This document shows positions 52,193 to 61,426 of a stretch of DNA of 64,000 bases, piece after piece (the first letter of the stretch is position 1; every line of letters starts with the position of its first letter). The DNA comes from Mesorhizobium sp. YIM 152430 (GTDB lineage Bacteria > Pseudomonadota > Alphaproteobacteria > Rhizobiales > Rhizobiaceae): NCBI RefSeq assembly GCF_029210365.1, contig NZ_JARGES010000018.1, positions 434,001 to 498,000 on the forward strand, written 5' to 3'. Under the pieces are notes generated by a model that was not told where the DNA came from, made no database searches, and was given only the letters and a program-made list of their open reading frames with translations. The translations under genes were made by a program, and so were the position numbers.

Positions 52193-55100
52193 TCAGCCGA
52201 GCGCCAGAAGCGCGCGCACCAGCGGTTCGTCGATCCGCCCCGTCGGCTCCATCTGGTTATCCTTCTGGAAGGCTGCGATGGCGGAAGTCGTCCTGGCGCC
52301 GATGATGCCGTCGGGATTGCCGGCATCGTAGCCATGGGCGTTGAGGATTGCCTGCACCCGCTTGATGGCGGCGCCGAGATCGGTGCTTGCGGTCGCTTCC
52401 ATGTCCTCGGTCCAGGCTTCCGGGATCGTGACCGCATTGGCTTCGGCGTCGAGCGTTTTCGGCTTCCACAATTCGACGGTCTTCTTCGCCTTCTCAAGAT
52501 CGGCGGGTGCCAAGAGCTTGGCCACTTCGTCGCGCTTTGCGGCGGCATCGGCATCGCCTGCCGCGGCGACGATGGCGAGCCATTTGTAGGCGGCTGCCAG
52601 ATCCTGCTTCATGCCGACGCCCTTGGCCGCGAGGATTGCCAGATTGAACTGGCTGTCGCGAACGCCGAGTTCTGCGGCTTTGGTGAAGTTGCGCGCGGCG
52701 GCCGAATTGTCGGTGCGCCCGTTCGCGCCCATGGCTTGAAGCACCGCCAGATTGTGCATGGCGCTCGCATTGCCCTTGGCAGCCGCCTTTTCGTAAAGGG
52801 CGATGGCGCGCGGGATGTCGCGTTCGACGCCGGTCGCCTTTTCGAACATGTTGGCAAGCCGGTACTGCGCCGGCGCGAGGCCGGCATCGGCGGCGCTCTC
52901 ATACCACAGTGCCGCCGCCTTCATGTCCGCTTCGACGCCGCGGCCTTCCGCATAGCGGTTGCCGATCTCGAACCAGGCTTTCGGATCGCCCGCCGCGGCC
53001 GCTTCGCGCAGGACGGTATTGCCCGCCTCGAGAGGAACGGCGGTGACGCTCGGCGCCTCGCCGGCATCGTCATCGTTCACGATATCGTTCGGCAATGTCG
53101 GCTGTATTGGTGCCGGATTTCGAATGTCGGGGGCGATCGACGCGGTCTCGATGCGGGCCTGGTCGGCGGCGGGCGCCTTCACGGCGGCAAGCACCGGCTT
53201 CGCGACAGGCGTGGCGGCCGGTTCCTTGGCCATTGCGGTCAGGTCGCGGACGTTTTGCGACTGGGCAGGAGCAGGGATCGTTTCGGCGTTCTGGATGTCG
53301 ACCGCGCCAAGCGTGACCTGATCGGAGGGCTCGGCGCTCGCAACCGCCTCGTCTGCGGTCAGCGTCTTGCCGATCTGGATGCCGGCGAGAGCCAGCGTCA
53401 CGGCGATGATGCCCATCGACACCGCGCGGTTCCTGGACTTGAGAAGCTTCGACAGGCTGAAGCGCTGCGAACCGTCAGCGGACTTGCCGGATTTCAGCGT
53501 CTCCGCTTCTGCGGCGGCGGCCTGCGCCGCGCGTCGCGCCGCGGCGATGAAATCCGCCTTGGCATCGACATCGGTCGTCGTGCTGTCCTTGCCCTGCACG
53601 GTCCGCTCGTCGCGCACCCGGCGCATGATGGCGTTGAGGTCGGGCGAGCCATGGCCCGGTTCGATCGGCTGGTTGACGATCGCAGGATCGATCGGCGCGT
53701 CGAGTTCGAGCTCCGGCGCGGCCGAAGCGGACGCCGCGTCCCGTTCCCGGCGTTTGCGGCCGAGAACGCGAGCGATCATCGAGCGCGGCTGGTCCGCATC
53801 CTGCGGTGGCTCGGCCGCTCGTTCGCTCGCGAGAGGCATCTCCGCGTCAAGGGCGGTGTCCATCGACATGTCGTCGACATCGGCGTGAAGCGATGGCGTT
53901 TCCATGATGCCGACGCGCGGCGCGTCGTGCTCGTCCTGGGCGTCATGTTCCATCGCGCCGAGGCGCTCGACGATCTTCAGAAGCGTGTCGTGGATCGCCT
54001 CGAACGTCTTGGTGTTGCGCTCGTCGGAGCGGCGCGCCAGCGCTTCGAGCGTCCGCAAATCGTCGGCAAGGCCCTGCACGACGTTATTGTCGCCCGAGCC
54101 TGCGGGCCCGATCGCGCGCGCAGCCTGTTCGGCAGCCTCGCGGGCGGATTCCAGCATGGCGGCGTGGTTGTCGGCGATGATGCGTTCGAGCCGTTCCAGC
54201 CGCGGCGCGACATCCTCGAATTCGGCCGGCATCCGCGCGGGCGACTGAATCGCTTCGGCAAGGCTTGCGACCTGAGCCTCGAGGCTCTTCACCAGATCGG
54301 GATCGATCGAGACCAGTGTGGCGGTCGTGGTCTCCAGCCGCTGCGAGATGCCGCCGAGCCGCTTTTCGAAGCTGTCGGCGAAGACGGCGAGCCGCTCGTC
54401 CATCGCAGCCATCAGCGCGTCGCGCGATTGCCCGGCCTGCACCGTTTCCAGCTTTTCGGTCAGGGCGCCGAGCCGCGCGTCGAGTTCGGCGAAAAGCTGC
54501 TCGCTCTTGGCCGCGCCCGCTGCACTGCGCTCGTCCACCGTCTGGGAGAAGGCGGCAAAACGCGCTTCGACGCCCTTGAAGATTTCGGACAGATCCGGCG
54601 AGAAGGGGATCGCATCGACCTTGCCGGCGATGACGCTCATCTGCTCGGTCAAGCGCGTCATGGTCTCGTGCGGTATCGCGGACCGGGCGGCGATCTCGTC
54701 GATCCGCTCGCTCATGGCGGCAATCTGCGCGCCGATATCGACGGTTGGGCGATCCTCGATCAACTCGTCGATCTGCTTGGCGAGGGAGCCGATCCGGGCC
54801 TCGATCCTTTCGAACGGCTTGCCGTCGACGATCAGCCCGCGCCCGGTGCCGGCCGAGGCCGCGATGGCGCGCGAGATTTCGTCGAGGCGTTCGTCGATCA
54901 GCGAAAGGGCGCCGTCGCCGAGGGGGCCCTGTTTCTGCGCGAAACGGTCCATCGCCGCGGCAAGCACCTTGAGCTTGTCGTCCAGCGCGTGCATGGCGGC
55001 CGGCTCCGGCAGCGTCGCGACGACCGAGCCCAATTGCTCGAGCCGGCTTTGGACGGTCTTCACCAGTTCGGAGTCGGGGCCGGCGAAGGCGTCGAGCCGG

Positions 55101-55624
55101 CGATCGAGGTCGTTCCAGCGCTTTTCGGCCGTCGTTTCGCGCGCGACATCGGCAAGCGCCTTCCTGATGTCTTCCATTTCCGCCTGAAGGCGGATCGCAT
55201 TGTCCTCTCCGCCGCGGGCGGCCAGCGCGTCGATCATGCCGCCAAGGCGGTCGACTTCGCCGGAGATTTCGTCTGCGCGGCAGGCGGCGGGCGCGGCGCG
55301 GGCGCCTTCGATCTGCGTCTTGAGGGCGGCGAATTCGCGTTCGATCCCTGCCGCCAGCTTGGCATTGAGGTCTTCGCGCAGAAGCTTCAGTTCTGCTGCG
55401 ATCGAACCGGCGGCCTCGATGCTGTCCTCATGCTGGCGCTGAATTTCCATATCGGCGGCCAGGCGCGTCGGCGCTTGCGCCGCTTCGGTCCCCGCCGGCT
55501 TGGAACGCCCGGCAATTCGGGTTTCAAGTTCCGCCAGCGTCCGATTGAGATCTTCGATGGACGTCGTCGGGCGCCGCCGGCGGCCGCTGTTCAACGCATC
55601 GAGATAAGCTTGCTTCTGAGTCAT
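52193..55624 (-). CDS. podJ: PodJ-like polar organiser with SEL1 repeats and peptidoglycan-binding domain
   Basis: A 1,143-residue protein. Residues ~20-720 are a long coiled-coil, Ala/Glu-rich cytoplasmic region; one membrane span lies at about 733-753 (AVSMGIIAVTLALAGIQIGK); after a linker, SEL1/TPR-like repeats run from ~879 to 1040 (WFEIGNRYAEGRGVEADMKA; AQYRLANMFEKATGVERDIP); the last ~60 residues are a peptidoglycan-binding domain (AHGYDAGNPDGIIGARTTSA). This order is that of PodJ, which localises polarity factors in Caulobacter and directs old-pole growth arrest in Agrobacterium. ATG at 55624 is used; the 46 upstream codons lack conservation signals. Confidence 0.88.
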   Translation of the reverse strand: MTQKQAYLDALNSGRRRRPTTSIEDLNRTLAELETRIAGRSKPAGTEAAQAPTRLAADMEIQRQHEDSIEAAGSIAAELKLLREDLNAKLAAGIEREFAALKTQIEGARAAPAACRADEISGEVDRLGGMIDALAARGGEDNAIRLQAEMEDIRKALADVARETTAEKRWNDLDRRLDAFAGPDSELVKTVQSRLEQLGSVVATLPEPAAMHALDDKLKVLAAAMDRFAQKQGPLGDGALSLIDERLDEISRAIAASAGTGRGLIVDGKPFERIEARIGSLAKQIDELIEDRPTVDIGAQIAAMSERIDEIAARSAIPHETMTRLTEQMSVIAGKVDAIPFSPDLSEIFKGVEARFAAFSQTVDERSAAGAAKSEQLFAELDARLGALTEKLETVQAGQSRDALMAAMDERLAVFADSFEKRLGGISQRLETTTATLVSIDPDLVKSLEAQVASLAEAIQSPARMPAEFEDVAPRLERLERIIADNHAAMLESAREAAEQAARAIGPAGSGDNNVVQGLADDLRTLEALARRSDERNTKTFEAIHDTLLKIVERLGAMEHDAQDEHDAPRVGIMETPSLHADVDDMSMDTALDAEMPLASERAAEPPQDADQPRSMIARVLGRKRRERDAASASAAPELELDAPIDPAIVNQPIEPGHGSPDLNAIMRRVRDERTVQGKDSTTTDVDAKADFIAAARRAAQAAAAEAETLKSGKSADGSQRFSLSKLLKSRNRAVSMGIIAVTLALAGIQIGKTLTADEAVASAEPSDQVTLGAVDIQNAETIPAPAQSQNVRDLTAMAKEPAATPVAKPVLAAVKAPAADQARIETASIAPDIRNPAPIQPTLPNDIVNDDDAGEAPSVTAVPLEAGNTVLREAAAAGDPKAWFEIGNRYAEGRGVEADMKAAALWYESAADAGLAPAQYRLANMFEKATGVERDIPRAIALYEKAAAKGNASAMHNLAVLQAMGANGRTDNSAAARNFTKAAELGVRDSQFNLAILAAKGVGMKQDLAAAYKWLAIVAAAGDADAAAKRDEVAKLLAPADLEKAKKTVELWKPKTLDAEANAVTIPEAWTEDMEATASTDLGAAIKRVQAILNAHGYDAGNPDGIIGARTTSAIAAFQKDNQMEPTGRIDEPLVRALLALG

Positions 55625-56004
55625 CCTGACGCCCGTTGCCCTCTGCCGGCCTCTGCCGGACCCATTGACGTTCCGGCGACGTCCCGGCGCCGGAGGATCA
55701 AGCCGTGAGGAACGAGATACGAGACGGATCACGGTGAGTCGCTGACGGTCACCTTTCCTCATCCATGGTAAACAAGCCGTTAACCAAACTTACCAAAGGT
55801 TGAGTTCCGATGCGGGCGGCGGCCTTGCGCAAAGTGGCGCAGGCGGGCGTTTCGCACTTGCAGCACAATCCGTCTCGGATTATATGCGCGCCCCATGCCT
55901 CGCTTGCCTTACGGAAGGCGGGGAAACTTTCTCGCGAAGGCGTCCTTCGCCTCGCCACAAATTTTCGCGACAAGCGAACCGAATCAAGAATCACGGGATC
56001 TGAC
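55625..56004. promoter_or_regulatory. 380-bp divergent promoter region of podJ and the MerR gene, with CtrA-like and GANTC sites
   Basis: TTAACCAA at 55780-55787 and TTTACCAT (minus strand, 55766-55773) resemble the CtrA box TTAACCAT. CcrM-type GANTC sites occur at 55736-55740, 55981-55985 and 55988-55992. These fit cell-cycle control of podJ, as known in Caulobacter, but are short motifs that could occur by chance. No RNA or small gene is evident. Confidence 0.45.
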
Positions 56005-56457
56005 ATGAACATCATGCCGGCCGGCACGGACGTGGCCTCCTTTTCCAATGTCTCGGGTGACGAGAATGGCGAACTCATGCGCATCGGCGATGTCGCGCGC
56101 AAGTTCGACGTCAGCCTGCGCACGCTGCGCTTTTACGAGGACAAGGGGCTGATCCAGCCCAGGCGCGAAGGCACGACGCGCCTTTACGCCCATCGCGACC
56201 TGGCACGCCTGAAGCTCATCACCTTCGGCACCAAGGTCGGCTTCTCGCTGCGCGAGATCAAGCAGATGATGGATCTCTACGATCCGAACGGCACCAACAT
56301 GAAGCAGTACCGTTTCGTCCTCGACAAGTCGGAGCGTCAGATCGCCCGCCTCGAGGAACAGCGCCGCCAACTCGACGAGGCGATCGACGAACTGCGCCAG
56401 ACGCGCGACAGCGTCGCCTCTCTGGTCGAGGAACGTCAGCGCGCCAACGCCGCGTGA
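56005..56457 (+). CDS. MerR-family transcriptional regulator of the adjacent beta-oxidation operon
   Basis: A 150-residue MerR protein. The winged HTH is [20 protein letters not shown] and [20 protein letters not shown]; a coiled-coil dimer helix follows ([20 protein letters not shown]). No metal-binding cysteines are present, so a CoA-ester or lipid effector is likelier, as for LiuR-type MerR regulators of fatty acid and branched-chain catabolism. ATG at 56005 gives the normal length; the upstream open frame is not conserved in form. A 32-bp palindrome lies between this gene and the dehydrogenase gene. Confidence 0.9.
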   Translation: MNIMPAGTDVASFSNVSGDENGELMRIGDVARKFDVSLRTLRFYEDKGLIQPRREGTTRLYAHRDLARLKLITFGTKVGFSLREIKQMMDLYDPNGTNMKQYRFVLDKSERQIARLEEQRRQLDEAIDELRQTRDSVASLVEERQRANAA

Positions 56458-56480
56458 TCGCTTCCTTCAGTCCTCATTCG

Positions 56481-56511
56481 AAGGCCGGCCCGCAAAGCCG
56501 GCCTTTTTCTT
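56481..56511 (+). terminator. Intrinsic terminator of the MerR gene
   Basis: AAGGCCGGC (56481-56489) pairs with GCCGGCCTT (56497-56505) around a 7-nt loop and runs into TTTCTTT. It separates the regulator from the operon it likely controls. Confidence 0.85.
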
Positions 56512-56532
56512 TGTCCGCGCACAGGCTGCGAC

Positions 56533-56564
56533 AAACTTTGACGTTTACGCAAACGTCAAAGTTT
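56533..56564 (+). promoter_or_regulatory. 32-bp palindromic operator upstream of the beta-oxidation operon
   Basis: AAACTTTGACGTTT (56533-56546) and AAACGTCAAAGTTT (56551-56564) are perfect 14-bp arms around ACGC. A -35-like TTGACG lies within the left arm, so the palindrome likely covers the promoter spacer, the normal MerR target. The central 20 bp (56539-56558) are identical to the site upstream of nitronate monooxygenase. Confidence 0.8.
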
Positions 56565-56642
56565 GATAGTCATCCTCTCCGGATCAGCGCCCCGCCGGCC
56601 GGACCGGGAAAGGGGCTTTCAGCTTACTTTCGGAGGACTGCC

Positions 56643-58439
56643 ATGCCGACCTACAAGGCGCCCGTCGCGGACACGCTTTTCGTTTTGAATGAAGTTCTCG
56701 GCTATGAGCGCTACGGCAATCTCGCCGGCTTCGCCGATGCGACGCCGGACGTGCTGGAAGCCATCCTTCAGGAAGGCGCAAAACTGGCTGAAAACGTGCT
56801 TCATCCACTGAACCGCATCGGCGACGAGGAAGGCTGCACCCGCCACGAGGACGGTTCGGTGACGACGCCGAAGGGCTTCAAGGCGGCCTACGACCAGTAT
56901 CGCGAAGGCGGCTGGATGGGTCTTGCGGTGCCAGCCGAATTCGGCGGACAGGGTCTACCCTACACGGTTCATTCGGCGATCGGCGAATACATGTCGTCGG
57001 CCAACATGGCGCTGATGATGTATCCGGGCCTGACGCAGGGTGCGGTCGCCGCGATCCTCGCGCACGGTTCCGACGAGCAGAAGCAGACCTTTCTGCCGAA
57101 GATGGTCGAGGGTGTCTGGACCGGCACCATGAACCTGACCGAGCCGCATTGCGGCACCGATCTCGGTCTCCTGCGCACCCGCGCCGTGCCGAACGGTGAC
57201 GGCACCTACAGGATTTCCGGCCAGAAGATCTTCATCTCGGCCGGCGAGCACGACATGGCCGAAAACATCATCCATCTGGTGCTGGCCCGCATCGAGGGCG
57301 CGCCGGAAGGCGTCAAGGGCATCTCGCTCTTCATCGTTCCGAAGTTCAAGCTCGATGCGAATGGCAATCCGGGCGAGAAGAACGGCGTCTCCTGCGGCTC
57401 CATCGAGGAAAAGATGGGCATCCACGGCAACGCCACCTGCGTCATGAATTATGACGAAGCCGAAGGCGTGCTGATCGGCCAGGAAAATGGCGGCCTCAAA
57501 GCCATGTTCGTGATGATGAACGAAGCCCGTCTCGGTGTCGGTCTCCAGGGCCTGTCGATTTCCGAGATCGCCTACCAGAACGCCGTCGTCTACGCGAAGG
57601 ACCGCATCCAGGGCCGTTCGCTTTCGGGCGCCAAGGCGCCGGAGAAGAAGGCCGACCCGATCATCGTCCACCCCGACATCCGCCGCAAGCTGATGACCAT
57701 GCGCGCCATCAACGAAGCCGGCCGCGCTTTGATCCTGTGGACCGCGCTCAAGTCCGACGTCGCCCACCGCTCCGAGGACGAAAAGGCTCGCGAGCAGGCC
57801 GAGGACCACATGAGCCTGATGACGCCGGTCATCAAGGGCGTCCTGACCGACAAGGGCTTCGACAACGCGGTCATGGCCCAGCAGGTCTATGGCGGTCACG
57901 GCTATATCGAGGAGTGGGGCATGAGCCAGTTCGTGCGCGACGCCCGCATCGCCCAGATCTACGAGGGTGCCAACGGCATCCAGGCGCTCGACCTCGTCGG
58001 CCGCAAGCTCGGCCAGAATGGCGGCCGCGCCGTGCAGGCGTTCTTCAAGGATGTCGGCGCGTTCTGCGAGGACAACCGCGCCGACGAAAAAATGGCGCCC
58101 TACACCAAGTCGCTGAAGAAGGGCCTCAACGACCTCCAGGCCGCGACCATGTGGCTCATGCAGAACGGGATGGGCAAGCCCGACAATGCCGGCGCCGCCT
58201 CGACCGACTACATGCACCTCTTCGGCCTCGTCTCGCTCGGCTACATGTGGGCGATGATGGCGAAGACCGCGCAGGAGAAGATCGCCGCCGGCGACAACGG
58301 CTCGGCCGAGTTCTACGAAAACAAACTCGCCACCGCGCGCTTCTTCATGGACCGCCTGATGCCCGAAACCTCGGCCCATCTCGCCCGCATCTCCTCGGGC
58401 GCCGATTCCATGATGGCGCTTTCGGCGGACGCCTTCTAA
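56643..58439 (+). CDS. Acyl-CoA dehydrogenase, long (FadE/DmdC-like) form
   Basis: A 598-residue flavoprotein. The core ACAD motifs are visible: [40 protein letters not shown], and [20 protein letters not shown]. It is about 200 residues longer than ordinary ACADs, with an N-terminal extension and a C-terminal ACAD-C domain typical of AcdH/DmdC-like enzymes. It introduces the alpha-beta double bond into an acyl-CoA. GGAGG is spaced 6 nt before the ATG. It opens the beta-oxidation operon beneath the palindrome. Confidence 0.93.
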   Translation: MPTYKAPVADTLFVLNEVLGYERYGNLAGFADATPDVLEAILQEGAKLAENVLHPLNRIGDEEGCTRHEDGSVTTPKGFKAAYDQYREGGWMGLAVPAEFGGQGLPYTVHSAIGEYMSSANMALMMYPGLTQGAVAAILAHGSDEQKQTFLPKMVEGVWTGTMNLTEPHCGTDLGLLRTRAVPNGDGTYRISGQKIFISAGEHDMAENIIHLVLARIEGAPEGVKGISLFIVPKFKLDANGNPGEKNGVSCGSIEEKMGIHGNATCVMNYDEAEGVLIGQENGGLKAMFVMMNEARLGVGLQGLSISEIAYQNAVVYAKDRIQGRSLSGAKAPEKKADPIIVHPDIRRKLMTMRAINEAGRALILWTALKSDVAHRSEDEKAREQAEDHMSLMTPVIKGVLTDKGFDNAVMAQQVYGGHGYIEEWGMSQFVRDARIAQIYEGANGIQALDLVGRKLGQNGGRAVQAFFKDVGAFCEDNRADEKMAPYTKSLKKGLNDLQAATMWLMQNGMGKPDNAGAASTDYMHLFGLVSLGYMWAMMAKTAQEKIAAGDNGSAEFYENKLATARFFMDRLMPETSAHLARISSGADSMMALSADAF

Positions 58440-58538
58440 GCTCGACGCTTTCAAGCCTGATCTGTTCAGGCTTGAACTTTTTTGCTACCAATCTGGCCGT
58501 GCCCGGAAGAGGGCGCGCGGTCGTCGGAGGAGACCCAA

Positions 58539-59711
58539 TTGGCAACGCATCCTGCAACCGTTCTCGGCCTGCCGAAGCCCGATTGGGCCGGCGACGACGT
58601 CGCCATGCTCTACGACATGGCGGAAAAGTTCCTCGATACGGAGATCGCGTCGCGCTACGAGGAATTCGAGAAGGCGGAATGCTTTGATCGCGCAAGCTGG
58701 AAGAAGGCCGGCGAGGCGGGGCTTCTCTGCGCCTCCATGCCCGAGGAATATGGCGGCTCGGGTGGCACCTACGCCCATGAGAGCGCCATCATCGAGGCGA
58801 TCGGCCATATCGGCGTCGACGGGTTCGGCATCTCGCTGCACAATTCCATCGTCGCGCCCTACATCCTCCACTACGGCTCCGAGGAGCAGAAGAAGAAGTG
58901 GCTGCCGAAGATGGCGTCGGGCGAACTGATCGGCGCCATCGCCATGACGGAGCCGGGCGCCGGTTCCGACCTTCAAGGCGTCAAGACCCGCGCGGAGAAG
59001 GACGGCAACCACTATCTGCTCAACGGCTCCAAGACCTTCATCACCAACGGCCAGCTTGCCAACCTCATCATCGTCGTTGCCAAGACCGATCCGGCGGCCG
59101 GCGCAAAGGGCACGTCGCTGATCGTCGTCGAGACCGACGGCCAGGACGGCTTCGAGCGCGGCCGCAACCTCGACAAGATCGGTTTGAAGTCGAACGACAC
59201 GTCCGAACTGTTCTTCAACGACATGCGCGTGCCGACCTCGAACCTACTCGGCCACGAGGAAGGACAGGGCTTCGTCCAGTTGATGCAGCAACTGCCGCAG
59301 GAGCGCCTTCAGATCGGCGCCGGCGCCATCGCGATGATCGAGCGCGCGCTGTCGCTCACCATCGACTATGTCAAGGAGCGCAAGGCCTTCGGCAAGGCGG
59401 TGATCGAGTTTCAGAACACCCAGTTCAAGCTGGCCGAACTCAAGACCGAGGCCACCATCGGCCGGGTCTTTTACAATGACTGCGTCACGCGCCATGTGAA
59501 TGGCGGGCTCGACCCGGTCACCGCCTCGATGGCGAAATACTGGCTGTCGGACCTCCAGAACAAGATCGTCGACGAGTGCCTGCAACTCTTCGGTGGCTAT
59601 GGCTACATGAACGAATATCCGATCGCGCGCATGTTCCGCGATGCGCGGGTCCAGCGCATCTATGGCGGCACCAACGAGATCATGAAACTCCTGATCGCCC
59701 GCTCGCTCTGA
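58539..59711 (+). CDS. Acyl-CoA dehydrogenase, short (~390-residue) form
   Basis: A 390-residue classical ACAD. Motifs include AMTEPGAGSDLQGVKTRAEK, TFITNGQLANLIIVVAKTD, and QLFGGYGYMNEYPIARMFRD with RIYGGTNEIMKLLIARSL at the end. The flavin- and substrate-binding pattern fits long- or medium-chain acyl-CoA dehydrogenase. TTG at 58539 follows GGAGGAG with good spacing; an in-frame ATG at 58482 lacks one. With the preceding gene it gives the operon two ACADs, probably for different chain lengths. Confidence 0.92.
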   Translation: MATHPATVLGLPKPDWAGDDVAMLYDMAEKFLDTEIASRYEEFEKAECFDRASWKKAGEAGLLCASMPEEYGGSGGTYAHESAIIEAIGHIGVDGFGISLHNSIVAPYILHYGSEEQKKKWLPKMASGELIGAIAMTEPGAGSDLQGVKTRAEKDGNHYLLNGSKTFITNGQLANLIIVVAKTDPAAGAKGTSLIVVETDGQDGFERGRNLDKIGLKSNDTSELFFNDMRVPTSNLLGHEEGQGFVQLMQQLPQERLQIGAGAIAMIERALSLTIDYVKERKAFGKAVIEFQNTQFKLAELKTEATIGRVFYNDCVTRHVNGGLDPVTASMAKYWLSDLQNKIVDECLQLFGGYGYMNEYPIARMFRDARVQRIYGGTNEIMKLLIARSL

Positions 59712-59720
59712 GGAGAAGGA

Positions 59721-60176
59721 ATGTCTCAGCACGTCGCCGAATTGAACTGGACGCCGGAAGCCGGAGCGGACTTCCTCGCCGGCCGCTATTCGCGAGTCCA
59801 CGAACTGCGCTTCGATGGCGGCGCCCTCCTGTCGGCATCCGCGTCGCCCAGCATCGTGCCTGCGCCCCATAGCGATGCCGCCGCCATCGACCCCGAGGAA
59901 ATGTTCATCGCCTCGCTCGCCTCCTGCCATATGCTGTGGTTCCTCGATTTCGCCAGACGGGCAAAGATCGACATCCGCTCCTATATGGATCGTGCGGAAG
60001 GCGTGATGGCGAAGAATGCGGATGGCCGCATGGCCATCACGAAGGTCACGCTGCGCCCGCGCGTCGAATGCGACGGCGACGCGGCGGCCATCGAAGATCT
60101 GCATCACAAGGCGCATGACGCCTGCTTCATTGCCAATTCGGTCACGACCGATGTGACGGTCGAACCCCAGTTCTGA
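59721..60176 (+). CDS. OsmC-family peroxiredoxin-like protein
   Basis: A 151-residue OsmC/Ohr-fold protein. The two active cysteines are in EEMFIASLASCHMLWFLDFA and HDACFIANSVTTDV. OsmC proteins reduce organic and lipid hydroperoxides. Its position between an acyl-CoA dehydrogenase (9-bp gap) and thiolase gene suggests protection against peroxidised fatty acids or peroxide made during beta-oxidation; that is inference. Confidence 0.9.
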   Translation: MSQHVAELNWTPEAGADFLAGRYSRVHELRFDGGALLSASASPSIVPAPHSDAAAIDPEEMFIASLASCHMLWFLDFARRAKIDIRSYMDRAEGVMAKNADGRMAITKVTLRPRVECDGDAAAIEDLHHKAHDACFIANSVTTDVTVEPQF

Positions 60177-60195
60177 GGATCAGAGGAGAACCCCG

Positions 60196-61404
60196 ATGAC
60201 TGACGTATTCGTCTATGACGCCGTGCGCACGCCGCGCGGCCGCGGCAAGAAGGACGGCTCGCTGCACGAAGTGCCGGCGGTGCGCCTCGGCGCCAAGGTT
60301 CTGGAAGCCGTGCGCGACCGCAATGGCATCGACACGGGACAGGTCGACGACATAGTCTTCGGCTGTGTCGATCCCGTCGGCGAGGCCGGCTCGGTGATCC
60401 CGCGCTCTTCGGCCTTCGAAGCGCGCTACGACATGAAGGCCCCCGGCATTCAGCTATCGCGCTTTTGCGCATCGGGCCTCGACGCCATCAATCTCGGCGC
60501 GGCCAAGATCGCCGGCGGCTCGGACGAGCTCGTCATCGCGGGCGGCGTCGAATCCATGTCGCGCGTCGGCATGGGCATGTCGGGCGGCGCCTGGTTCATG
60601 GACCCCTCGGTCGGTCTGCCGGGCTATTTCATGCCGCAGGGTGTGTCGGCCGACCTGATCGCGACCAAATACGGCTTTTCCCGCGACGACGTCGACGCCT
60701 ACGCGGTCGAGAGTCAGAAGCGCGCGGCCAATGCTTGGAAGAACGGCTACTTCAAGAATTCGGTCGTGCCGGTGAAGGACCAGAACGGTCTGACGATCCT
60801 CGACCATGACGAGCATATGCGCCCCTCGACCGACATGCAGTCGCTCGCCTCGCTCAACCCGTCCTTCGTGATGCCGGGCGAGATGGGCGGCTTCAATGCC
60901 GTCGCCATCCAGCGCCACCCGGAAGTCGAAACGATCAACCACGTCCACCATGCCGGCAATTCCTCCGGCATCGTCGATGGCGCGGCGGCCGTGCTGCTCG
61001 GCTCGAAGGAAGGCGGCGCGAAGCTGTCGTCGAAGCCCCGCGCGCGCATCAAGGCTTTCACCAATATCGGCTCCGAACCGGCGCTGATGCTGACCGGCCC
61101 GGTCGACGTGACCGAAAAGCTGCTCGAGCGCGCCGGTATGGAGCTTGGCGACATCGACCTCTTCGAACTCAACGAAGCCTTCGCCTCGGTCGTGCTGCGC
61201 TACATGCAGGCATTCGACATCCCGCACGACAAGATCAACGTCAATGGCGGCGCGATCGCCATGGGCCATCCGCTCGGTGCGACCGGCGCGATGATCTTCG
61301 GCACCGTGCTGGATGAACTGGAACGCCGCGATTTGAACACCGCACTCGTCACGCTTTGCATCGGCGCGGGCATGGGCACCGCAACGATCATCGAGCGCGT
61401 TTGA
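60196..61404 (+). CDS. fadA: Acetyl-CoA acyltransferase (3-ketoacyl-CoA thiolase)
   Basis: A 402-residue thiolase. The nucleophile is Cys91 in [13 protein letters not shown], the second half has [20 protein letters not shown], and the last Cys is in [15 protein letters not shown]. It cleaves 3-ketoacyl-CoA to acetyl-CoA and a shortened acyl-CoA. AGAGGAG lies upstream. It stands next to the bifunctional fadJ-type gene, as in standard fadAB/IJ pairs. Confidence 0.95.
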   Translation: MTDVFVYDAVRTPRGRGKKDGSLHEVPAVRLGAKVLEAVRDRNGIDTGQVDDIVFGCVDPVGEAGSVIPRSSAFEARYDMKAPGIQLSRFCASGLDAINLGAAKIAGGSDELVIAGGVESMSRVGMGMSGGAWFMDPSVGLPGYFMPQGVSADLIATKYGFSRDDVDAYAVESQKRAANAWKNGYFKNSVVPVKDQNGLTILDHDEHMRPSTDMQSLASLNPSFVMPGEMGGFNAVAIQRHPEVETINHVHHAGNSSGIVDGAAAVLLGSKEGGAKLSSKPRARIKAFTNIGSEPALMLTGPVDVTEKLLERAGMELGDIDLFELNEAFASVVLRYMQAFDIPHDKINVNGGAIAMGHPLGATGAMIFGTVLDELERRDLNTALVTLCIGAGMGTATIIERV

Positions 61405-61426
61405 GCCGGGCGGAGGAGATTTGACA

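Noticed and set aside
52334-55708. 1,124-codon open frame antisense to podJ
   Set aside because: It has no start signal and a composition typical of reverse-strand shadows; podJ on the other strand has clear domains and its own terminator.
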